Of a stretch of 64,000 bases of DNA, positions 55,044-60,987 are shown in pieces. The DNA comes from an uncultured Flavobacteriaceae bacterium. GTDB lineage: Bacteria > Bacteroidota > Bacteroidia > Flavobacteriales > Flavobacteriaceae. A program made the position numbers and the translations under genes. Where the stretch lies: NCBI GenBank assembly GCA_937136455.1, contig CAKZOO010000059.1, positions 1 to 64,000 of the forward strand. The letters are read 5' to 3'. The notes below the pieces were generated by a model that was not told the DNA's origin, did no database searches, and saw only the letters and a program-made list of their open reading frames with translations. Positions within the stretch are counted from its first letter, which is position 1, and every line of letters begins with the position of its first letter.

Positions 55044-55499
55044 TTAAGAAATTTTAACTCTTTTTTGTAGGTGGATAAAAAAGGCACTACCTAACGACAT
55101 AGAAGATCCGCTTGGCTTTCTGTATCGCGTTATTTTAGCCCATTTAGCTAATAGGGTTAGTTCGCTATTGCGTAACTGTGTAACGTCCTTAGAAAAGCTT
55201 ACAAACGGTTTTAGAACACCTTTTGCCATTGCTCTAGTTGGTTTTGTGTGGTAGTAAATCTGACCTTTTCGAGCGTCCTCATCTGCAGCCAAACGCGCCC
55301 CAACTTCTCGGCTAGTACCACAATCAACATGTAACTTGTATGATAAGGCTTTGCCATCTTCCCCGATGATTTCAATATCAACCGCTTGCATACCGTTTCT
55401 AGGGTTTGAATAAAAGCGGTAGTTACTACCTGAATCAGCTAAAAATTCATTGAAAGTTGCAATATCAGATCTTAGGTCAGAAATTGTATAACGTGCCAT
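55044..55499 (-). CDS. cassette protein, unknown
   Basis: 151 aa, basic. N-terminal alpha/beta part (NGMQAVDIEIIGEDGKALSY), C-terminal basic (KWAKITRYRKPSGSSMS). Unrecognised. Confidence 0.65.
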   Translation of the reverse strand: MARYTISDLRSDIATFNEFLADSGSNYRFYSNPRNGMQAVDIEIIGEDGKALSYKLHVDCGTSREVGARLAADEDARKGQIYYHTKPTRAMAKGVLKPFVSFSKDVTQLRNSELTLLAKWAKITRYRKPSGSSMSLGSAFFIHLQKRVKIS

Positions 55500-55527
55500 T
55501 TTTAAATTATCCTTGTGTTTTGTTTAT

Positions 55528-55562
55528 AGCGCCCATTATACAGGACGCTTTCAGGTTGTCAA
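55528..55562 (-). promoter_or_regulatory. sigma70 promoter with 7-bp dyad over -10
   Basis: -35 TTGACA (55557-55562), 16-nt spacer, -10 TATAAT (55535-55540). AGCGCCC (55528-55534) and GGACGCT (55543-55549) pair with one mismatch. Confidence 0.88.
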
Positions 55563-55730
55563 TTACTTTGATTCAATTACTTCAAAAGAATTTTTGTTTA
55601 GTGTTTTATCTACAAAGATCCCACTATCACCATATTTTTTGATCCATTGCTCACCCCGTTCTCTTGACCAAGTGAGACAATGTACAGCGTTATGGTTTTT
55701 CTTTTCAACTACTTTGAAATTACCTACCAT
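55563..55730 (-). CDS. 55-aa hypothetical protein
   Basis: ATG 55730 after GTAGGT. MVGNFKVVEKKNHNAVHCLT then Trp/Lys-rich centre and acidic end. Unrecognised. It probably relies on read-through from the 55760-56155 unit, because the -10 box of the nearest promoter-like sequence overlaps its ATG. Confidence 0.55.
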   Translation of the reverse strand: MVGNFKVVEKKNHNAVHCLTWSRERGEQWIKKYGDSGIFVDKTLNKNSFEVIESK

Positions 55731-55756
55731 TTTACCTACTTAAATTTGATTGTCAA
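55729..55756 (-). promoter_or_regulatory. promoter-like sequence overlapping a start codon
   Basis: -35 TTGACA (55751-55756), 16-nt spacer, -10 TAAAAT (55729-55734). The spacing is the same as in true cassette promoters, but the -10 shares two bases with the ATG at 55728-55730, so a transcript from it would lack that start codon. Confidence 0.5.
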
Positions 55757-55759
55757 CTA

Positions 55760-56155
55760 TTATTTTAAAATATTTTCTAAACTTTCAATCTCTGCTTTAC
55801 GCTCGGCTAAGTATTTAGCACCAAACGCCTGTAAATGCTCTGTAGCGGCCTTTTTAACTTCTTCAATATTATCAGGCAAGCATAAACAATGAAAGCTTAC
55901 ATAGCCCCATCGAGCGCTTAAATCGTTAATTTCAGGTAAACCGCCTTTTTCATAAAATGAATTACTATCAACCGAACCCAAGCCAGTTACAAGATCACAA
56001 AATTGGGCTGGTACAACATTTGGGCTTACTGATACATGAGTTAGGGCATTTTGTACCATTTCAACCGTTAAGCCATTGGTAAAATGTAATTGTGCTTTTA
56101 CCTGTACAAATTCAAAGCCGTTAGTATTTACTTCATCAAAATTAAAAGGTTTCAT
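55760..56155 (-). CDS. cassette protein, unknown
   Basis: 131 aa from ATG 56155 (AAGGAAAATT leader). Mixed alpha/beta with HFTNGLTVEMVQNALTHV and a helical end rich in Glu/Ala. Unrecognised. Confidence 0.65.
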   Translation of the reverse strand: MKPFNFDEVNTNGFEFVQVKAQLHFTNGLTVEMVQNALTHVSVSPNVVPAQFCDLVTGLGSVDSNSFYEKGGLPEINDLSARWGYVSFHCLCLPDNIEEVKKAATEHLQAFGAKYLAERKAEIESLENILK

Positions 56156-56185
56156 AATTTTCCTTAGTTGGTTTAACCTTGTTTC

Positions 56186-56224
56186 TATGCCAACTATTTT
56201 AAGCTGGCATAATTTCAAAGTCAA
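56186..56224 (-). promoter_or_regulatory. sigma70 promoter with 10-bp dyad over -10
   Basis: -35 TTGACT (56219-56224), 17-nt spacer, -10 TAAAAT (56196-56201). TATGCCAACT (56186-56195) and AGCTGGCATA (56202-56211) pair with one mismatch; the loop is the -10 itself. Confidence 0.92.
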
Positions 56225-56227
56225 GCA

Positions 56228-56791
56228 CTAATTTATAATATCTTTTAAATTATATGCTTCTTTCATTACCTCTTTATAAGGTTTGCGATCATCATGCACC
56301 AGTAAGAAACGCTTAAAAGCTTGTTCAGGGAATTTATTTAAAAGCTCATTAAATTTATACATTGATCCACCAAAGGCAACACAAGCGGCCTTTTTCGTTG
56401 TACCGTCAATGTAACGCATTCTAAGCGCTTTTAAATTGGTTTCTGGTATAAAGCTATTGCCTAGCATAATTTCAGCCTTATAATAGCTTGTGAAGTGATG
56501 CACAACTTTAGCGCGATCATCTCCATAAAGATCATCAATACCTAAATATGGGTGACGTTTAAGCGCTGCCGTGAGAGAATCCGCAACACGTACATTGTAT
56601 ATTTCTTTAATGGTGTACTTCATAAAGGCTTTACTGTCAAAATCAACATCATAGCGCGATCCTATTTGGTGTTGTAGTCGGTAAAAACTAGGGGCAATAC
56701 TTGCAGCATATTGTTCCATTAATTCCGAAAATTCACGATCATTTTCAAGGGTTACAACAATGTTTTCTAAGTCAAAACTAGATAAAGCCAT
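56228..56791 (-). CDS. 187-aa cassette protein, unknown
   Basis: Unrecognised; helical with several aromatic residues. Contains YRLQHQIGSRYDVDFDSKAF and a region KAACVAFGGSMYKFNELLNK. No membrane seg. AT-rich shared leader. Confidence 0.65.
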   Translation of the reverse strand: MALSSFDLENIVVTLENDREFSELMEQYAASIAPSFYRLQHQIGSRYDVDFDSKAFMKYTIKEIYNVRVADSLTAALKRHPYLGIDDLYGDDRAKVVHHFTSYYKAEIMLGNSFIPETNLKALRMRYIDGTTKKAACVAFGGSMYKFNELLNKFPEQAFKRFLLVHDDRKPYKEVMKEAYNLKDIIN

Positions 56792-56827
56792 TTTTAAATT
56801 CTCCCGTGTTGGCTGTTTCTCTTAATC

Positions 56828-56865
56828 ATGTAGCCCATTTTAAAGGCTACATTGTTAAAAGTCAA
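56828..56865 (-). promoter_or_regulatory. sigma70 promoter with 8-bp perfect dyad over -10
   Basis: -35 TTGACT (56860-56865), 17-nt spacer, -10 TAAAAT (56837-56842). ATGTAGCC (56828-56835) and GGCTACAT (56845-56852) are perfect reverse complements. Confidence 0.92.
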
Positions 56866-56868
56866 CAA

Positions 56869-57261
56869 CTATAAACAACAATCTTGTAAATTATTTACTA
56901 GCCCGTCAAAATCCTCTTCTATGCCTAAAAGATCGGCTAAGTGTTGCACCGTGTCAAGGTCTTGATCGTACTCTTCAGCCATACAAGCCAAGTAATCAGA
57001 TCGCCCTTTGTAACCCTCTCGCCAGTGCTGTTCCTCTTCTGGTAGAATATCCAAGCCCCAATAGTTAACGCAGTGATTGCAAGAGTCTAACACGCTTGAA
57101 AAAGTAATGTCAATAGGAAAAGGTGAATTTTCTTCTAAAAATGATACTTGATTATTTTGTTTACCATAAATAGTAAGAGCGCCACAATTACATTTTTGAA
57201 CGTCCATCTGGTTCTCATTTGCAGCCATGAAAAGGTTTAGAGCTTCAGTGATATTACACAT
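56869..57261 (-). CDS. acidic Cys-rich cassette protein
   Basis: 130 aa, strongly acidic, with C-x-C (KCNCGALT) and C-x-x-C (DSCNHCVNYW) pairs that could bind zinc, and a C-terminal DCC. Unrecognised. An acidic DNA-mimic role is possible from charge alone. Confidence 0.65.
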   Translation of the reverse strand: MCNITEALNLFMAANENQMDVQKCNCGALTIYGKQNNQVSFLEENSPFPIDITFSSVLDSCNHCVNYWGLDILPEEEQHWREGYKGRSDYLACMAEEYDQDLDTVQHLADLLGIEEDFDGLVNNLQDCCL

Positions 57262-57297
57262 TTTAAATTATCCTTGATAGGTTGTTTTGTTTTATCT

Positions 57298-57333
57298 GGG
57301 GCTTATATTATCAGCCCCGTTTTTAAATTGCAA
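57298..57333 (-). promoter_or_regulatory. sigma70-like promoter with GGGGCT/AGCCCC dyad
   Basis: -35 TTGCAA (57328-57333); -10 TAATAT (57305-57310, 17-nt spacer) or GATAAT (57307-57312, 15-nt spacer). GGGGCT (57298-57303) and AGCCCC (57313-57318) flank the -10 perfectly. Confidence 0.78.
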
Positions 57334-57343
57334 GCTTTATTTG

Positions 57344-57625
57344 TTAGATTTTGAAAATAATATTTTTTCTAATCTTGGCTATTTCTTCATCTGTTAAAGA
57401 TTCCTCAACTTGTGATCCAATGTTTACACCAAAAGCCGCTTGCAACATTCCGCCTATTATTTGGCGATCATCTCGCTTAGCTCTTGTTAAGCGGTCTTGA
57501 TACTTTACTAACTGCTTAGCGTGTGTTTTAGCCCATTTGATTGTTTTAACTTCTCTCACAAACTTAGTTAATGAGTAGTCATAACCATAAGGCAAAGCAA
57601 AAGATCCGAATTTAGAATTTAACAT
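57344..57625 (-). CDS. cassette protein, unknown
   Basis: 93 aa, basic, helical (KTIKWAKTHAKQLVKYQDRL). First gene of the leftward region. Unrecognised. Confidence 0.65.
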   Translation of the reverse strand: MLNSKFGSFALPYGYDYSLTKFVREVKTIKWAKTHAKQLVKYQDRLTRAKRDDRQIIGGMLQAAFGVNIGSQVEESLTDEEIAKIRKNIIFKI

Positions 57626-57657
57626 TTGAAATTATCCTTTTGTTTAAGTTGCCGCCC

Positions 57658-57685
57658 ATTATACGCACCTTTTCGATCAGGTCAA
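57658..57685 (-). promoter_or_regulatory. sigma70 promoter
   Basis: -35 TTGACC (57680-57685), 16-nt spacer, -10 TATAAT (57658-57663). Weak symmetry. Divergent from the plus-strand promoter at 57722. Confidence 0.82.
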
Positions 57686-57721
57686 TACTTTTTATTAAAT
57701 AATTTTATTTTAATTTATCTA

Positions 57722-57749
57722 TTGACACCGCGATCAGTTTCTATATAAT
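57722..57749 (+). promoter_or_regulatory. sigma70 promoter
   Basis: -35 TTGACA (57722-57727), 16-nt spacer, -10 TATAAT (57744-57749). An ATG overlapping the -10 is too far upstream to be the gene start. Confidence 0.88.
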
Positions 57750-57783
57750 GGCACTCATACCAACAAACAACGGATATATAAAA

Positions 57784-57966
57784 ATGTCTCAAGAGAATTT
57801 ACAATTACATGACGGGCAAAACGATTTAGAAGTTAATACTAACATTTTAAACACTGACAACAACGAGCGAGAAACACAACTAATTTTAACTAATGAAGAA
57901 GGGCAAAAATTAGAATTTTGGCTTAGCCCTGAACAAAGAGATCTTTTAATAAATGTATTAAATTAA
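57784..57966 (+). CDS. 60-aa acidic cassette protein
   Basis: ATG 57784, 35 nt after the -10. An open frame extends 36 nt further to an ATG inside the -10 box and is rejected. Acidic, Asn/Leu-rich; ends KLEFWLSPEQRDLLINVLN. Unrecognised. The only rightward protein-coding cassette at this end. Confidence 0.65.
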   Translation: MSQENLQLHDGQNDLEVNTNILNTDNNERETQLILTNEEGQKLEFWLSPEQRDLLINVLN

Positions 57967-57980
57967 TTTCAAAAAAGGGC

Positions 57981-58017
57981 TTGCAATTAAAAGTAAGTCC
58001 TGTATAATGTAACTTAC
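57981..58017 (+). promoter_or_regulatory. sigma70 promoter with dyad, no gene
   Basis: -35 TTGCAA (57981-57986), 16-nt spacer, -10 TATAAT (58003-58008). GTAAGT (57993-57998) and ACTTAC (58012-58017) pair perfectly over the -10. Downstream sequence is noncoding. Confidence 0.8.
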
Positions 58018-58098
58018 AAATTGGTTAAACAGCGGCTCGGCAGATAACGCAGATTAGTTTCTAAAGCTCTTGGTATCTCTAGAGGGTGGGCGCTATTC

Positions 58099-58125
58099 CT
58101 GTAAAGCCCTGTAAGCCATTTTAAG
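58099..58125 (+). repeat. noncoding motif shared with 41818 and 48298
   Basis: CTGTAAAGCC then CTGTAAGCCATTTTAAG. The 41818-41844 copy has CTGTAAAGCT then CTGTAAGACGTTTTAAG. Only noncoding regions carry it. Confidence 0.6.
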
Positions 58126-58228
58126 AGCCTTTAAAACTTATTTAATAAAGTGTATTACCTTGATCAAGATCGCCCGTCCTGATGCGTTACAGGGGCTTAA
58201 AATAGTTTAAATTAATTAATAAAAAGTG

Positions 58229-58256
58229 TTGCATTTAGTTTTAATTGCTGTAATAT
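58229..58256 (+). promoter_or_regulatory. sigma70-like promoter, no gene
   Basis: -35 TTGCAT (58229-58234), 16-nt spacer, -10 TAATAT (58251-58256). Downstream GC-richer 110 nt lack an open frame with a ribosome site. Confidence 0.65.
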
Positions 58257-58603
58257 ACTAACCCATAGCGGAAACGAAAGTTTGCCGAATACCTCGCCTA
58301 GTGTGTTGCGTATCTCTGCTTTCCTTGATACCGGAGTACAAGGGTGGAGAGTGCGTGATCGAAAATCATACCATGCAAAACCCTTGCCAAGTTATCAACA
58401 AGTTAAGTTTATTTATTCAAAAGTAATATTATTTACAAAATAGACTTGACAAATTGCTAAAAATCTGAAACAGGTCGAAAAATGACCAAAATATTGAAAA
58501 ATCGGGAAATCTGAATTGCCCTATAAAAATATTTTGAGTTTTAAATGACCCCTAGGTCTGATTTTTGACTATAATTTACAAACGAGATTTAAATATACCC
58601 TAG

Positions 58604-58864
58604 GTGGCTATTTTGAAAAATAAATTTAAAAATAAAGTATCTATTACAGTTGTAACAGAAGAAGGTGTTAGTAATTCAAACATCTTGGAAGAACATTCAA
58701 TTGAAGAAGTGGTAAGACGTATTAGCAAGTTTGCTGAGTGGGATGATCTTACAGGTTTGGTGTTTGTCTCTGGTAAAGGTAAGGTGTTGGAAACTGCTCC
58801 ACCATATAGTCCTACCAAGATGGATAGTGTTGCAAAAATCGTTACGGGGTATTATGATGGCTGA
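58604..58864 (+). CDS. hypothetical protein
   Basis: 86 aa from GTG 58604; TTG at 58613 with AGGTGG five nt upstream is an equally good start. Basic N terminus, then alpha/beta with EWDDLTGLVFVSGKGKV. Unrecognised. First gene of the right-end operon. Confidence 0.6.
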   Translation: MAILKNKFKNKVSITVVTEEGVSNSNILEEHSIEEVVRRISKFAEWDDLTGLVFVSGKGKVLETAPPYSPTKMDSVAKIVTGYYDG

Positions 58865-59093
58865 ATGTAATAAGTGTGGTGAGACTTGTCTTGAATGGTC
58901 TAAGAAAAGTGGTCGCTGGAAACTTTACAGTGGAAGAAAGGAACATGTTTGTGGAACTCCAAGTATGGGCTTCTTAAAACAAAAAGAGATTGACAAGAGA
59001 AAACAAGAATCTATAATAGGATTCTGTTTCAACAATCGTAACCTTGAAGAAGGTTTATTAGAAAGAATAAAGAGAGGTGATTATGCCAACTAA
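58857..59093 (+). CDS. small zinc-ribbon-like protein
   Basis: 78 aa from ATG 58857 (8-nt overlap). CNKCGETC and HVCGTP give zinc-type Cys pairs, then a basic helical end. Unrecognised. Confidence 0.6.
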   Translation: MAECNKCGETCLEWSKKSGRWKLYSGRKEHVCGTPSMGFLKQKEIDKRKQESIIGFCFNNRNLEEGLLERIKRGDYAN

Positions 59094-59691
59094 ATTTAAT
59101 ATTGAAGATTTTAAACTACCTGAAGGTCATGATCCTCATGGTAAAGCTATTCATCAAACAATGGCCCGACTTTCTTACTTTGCACATAAGGATCAAAAAT
59201 ATGGCTTGATCTTACCTTACACATACCACCTTGCAGATGTAGAAGCTAAGATCCTTCTTGTGAATTCTAAGCGTGACATTCTTGTAATGATGGATTTAAT
59301 GGGTTATAAAGAAGAGTATTCCTTTGAAGGTATGAAGAATATTCTTAAAGCATTAGCTCTTGGGCATGACCTTATTGAAGATACTTTTGTTACAGAAGAT
59401 ACTCTTGCACAACTTGGTTTTCCAAACTTTTTCATCTCAGCAATTGTTGCTATGACAAAGCGTGATGGTGAAACATTGGAAGAATATATTAATCGACTAA
59501 TAATGAACCCTATGGCTATTATGTGCAAGAAAGCAGATAGTTTTAGTAACCTACAACACAGCCTACATGATGGTGATGAAGGAGCTATAAAGCGTGTTAA
59601 AAAGTATACACAAGTATTACGTTATCTTTCTGGTGTGGATAAGGTATCTTTTCCTGAAGGTTTCACATTTGGAGATGCTTATGCAGGTTAG
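59083..59691 (+). CDS. HD-domain hydrolase, MESH1/SpoT-like
   Basis: 202 aa from ATG 59083 (AGAGGTG). AHKDQKYGLILPYTYHLADV (residues about 30-50) matches A-H-x-x-Q...P-Y-x-x-H; LGHDLIEDTF is the HD with ED; KRDGETLEEYINRL and CKKADSFSNLQHSL match the last metal/substrate Asp of (p)ppGpp hydrolases (K.AD...N). All HD metal ligands appear present and there is no synthetase domain. It could destroy alarmones or act on a related nucleotide. Confidence 0.75.
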   Translation: MPTKFNIEDFKLPEGHDPHGKAIHQTMARLSYFAHKDQKYGLILPYTYHLADVEAKILLVNSKRDILVMMDLMGYKEEYSFEGMKNILKALALGHDLIEDTFVTEDTLAQLGFPNFFISAIVAMTKRDGETLEEYINRLIMNPMAIMCKKADSFSNLQHSLHDGDEGAIKRVKKYTQVLRYLSGVDKVSFPEGFTFGDAYAG

Positions 59692-60256
59692 ACCTTTTTC
59701 TCATAAATTCAATAATAAGGTAACAAAAGAGTTGCAACGATTAAAGTTTAATGGTAATCTTGCATTCACAAACTCTTTAACTGTTTGTCCTGATATTGGA
59801 ACTATTGTAAAGCATGATGGTGATGGTACTAGAAGACATTGGATCGGTATTATAGAAAAGTTTACTGGTTTACAAAGTGATTACTTGACAGTACGATGGT
59901 TAGTGTGCAACAATGGTAACAGTTTAATGGATAACCGCTATCGACAAAGATGTACAAGTGGTGGTGTTCTTCAAGATTACTCAAAAGAGTGGGCTAGAAT
60001 GCACCTCTTAAGTGGTAAACTAAGTAACCACAATATTTTTGAATTATTAAATACTAATGAAGAAGGAAACAAAACTATGAAAAATTATCTCGTTTGGAGT
60101 CCAACTGGTAACACCAACCCATCTGTTCGACACGGTTCAGAAAAAGAAGCTGTTAAGGTAGCTGAAGAAATGGCTGCAAAGTATGGTGGTGAGTTCTTTG
60201 TAGCTAAGTTGGTAAGTAAGTCTGTTCGCAACAATGTAGTGACAACTAAACTGTAA
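59681..60256 (+). CDS. two-part hypothetical protein
   Basis: 191 aa from ATG 59681 (TTGGAG). Residues 1-130 are a basic domain with HDGDGTRRHWIGIIEKF and LTVRWLVCNN. The last 60 residues (MKNYLVWSPTGNTNPSVRHG onwards) resemble a stand-alone small phage protein type (VW.P.G..P...H.S...A...A..MA....G..F.V), and an AAGGAAAC site lies before that internal ATG (60077), so a second short product may be made. Confidence 0.6.
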   Translation: MQVRPFSHKFNNKVTKELQRLKFNGNLAFTNSLTVCPDIGTIVKHDGDGTRRHWIGIIEKFTGLQSDYLTVRWLVCNNGNSLMDNRYRQRCTSGGVLQDYSKEWARMHLLSGKLSNHNIFELLNTNEEGNKTMKNYLVWSPTGNTNPSVRHGSEKEAVKVAEEMAAKYGGEFFVAKLVSKSVRNNVVTTKL

Positions 60257-60265
60257 GGAAGTATC

Positions 60266-60709
60266 ATGGCTAAGAGAAAGTTTGTATTTAAACGTAGAAA
60301 ACCTCAGACTCTTCAAGAGATGTGTTGGAATGTTGTTGGCATAGAGCGCCCTAGAAAGCGTGGTAGACATTTAAAAGCTGCAACCTTCATAATCATGTAT
60401 GGTGGAGGTAATCAGGGCGTACAGGCTCATACAGGGCTTTCTCTTAGACGTATCAAGGTACTTCGTAAAGAACTTTTAGGAAATGCTGATGCTAAGATAT
60501 TGGGTAAGTCAATTGCCATTTCTCGCGGTAAACTTATGCAACCAGATCAAATCAGAAGAGGTTTGAAAACAGGTGAAGTGAATGTTATAATGAGTGGGCG
60601 TAATGTAGGTAAATCAATGATGCCTAATATTGTTCACGCTGTAGATTCGCAGCTTTCATCTAAAATAAATAGGCTGGCAATAGAAAGAGGTTACAAGGTA
60701 TGCAATTAA
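60266..60709 (+). CDS. protein resembling part of single-subunit RNAP (motif B to pre-motif C)
   Basis: 147 aa, basic. HLKAATFIIMYGGGNQ has K-x3-F-x3-Y-G as in motif B of family A/T7-type polymerases; the end, MMPNIVHAVDSQLSSKINRL followed by AIERGYKVCN, lines up with APDIVHSLDASLIMKVSERC of the phage RNAP (6941) and with T7 residues before motif C. The chain stops just before motif C. It may be a decayed or split second polymerase. The likeness is by eye and unproved. Confidence 0.45.
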   Translation: MAKRKFVFKRRKPQTLQEMCWNVVGIERPRKRGRHLKAATFIIMYGGGNQGVQAHTGLSLRRIKVLRKELLGNADAKILGKSIAISRGKLMQPDQIRRGLKTGEVNVIMSGRNVGKSMMPNIVHAVDSQLSSKINRLAIERGYKVCN

Positions 60710-60987
60710 CACAAAAGCTTCCCAATAGCCAGTGGATAGCACATGATATTGGTACTACAGATGTATTATCTAAAACACTAAGGTCATCATTGGTAGAGTG
60801 CAAAGGGGCATATATTTGGCAAAACATTGTACCTAAGTCTAAGAAAGATACAATCACTCGTAATCTTTTAGATACAGGTCATAAGCCTACGTATTTTGAA
60901 TTGGTAGATGAGTATGAAGACCAGATACCAAAACATGTTAAATTTGTAATAGTTACATTAGAGCCACGATGGGAGACACAAGTATGA
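60700..60987 (+). CDS. hypothetical protein, possible motif C partner
   Basis: 95 aa from ATG 60700, overlapping the previous gene by 10 nt. Residues about 10-30 read SQWIAHDIGTTDVLSKTLRS, which recalls RNAP motif C plus the following helix (IHDS.G......L...LR). The rest (KDTITRNLLDTGHKPTYFEL) is unrecognised. Could be the second half of a split polymerase fragment, or unrelated. Confidence 0.4.
   Translation: MQLTQKLPNSQWIAHDIGTTDVLSKTLRSSLVECKGAYIWQNIVPKSKKDTITRNLLDTGHKPTYFELVDEYEDQIPKHVKFVIVTLEPRWETQV

Larger units (their letters stand above)
57967..58603. other. gene-free stretch with two promoters
   Basis: No credible frame over 60 codons. Two rightward promoter sequences (57981, 58229) precede sequence without a ribosome site. 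The first transcript includes the repeated motif at 58099-58125; the second starts with GC-rich, possibly structured sequence (ATAGCGGAAACGAAAGTTTGC). The last 150 nt are AT-rich with a GACCCCTAGGTC palindrome before the next operon. Confidence 0.6.

Noticed and set aside
57748-57783. Upstream ATG as start of the 60-aa cassette gene
   Set aside because: That ATG lies in the -10 box of the promoter, so it would not be in the mRNA.
58535-58610. CCCTAGGT-containing sequence as a fourth phage RNAP promoter
   Set aside because: Only the CTAGG core matches; the conserved CTTAAGNGCG upstream half is missing.
60554-60620. GRNVGKS as a P-loop ATPase motif in the 60266 gene
   Set aside because: No Walker B or beta-strand context around it; the region aligns better with the single-subunit polymerase stretch before VHAVD.
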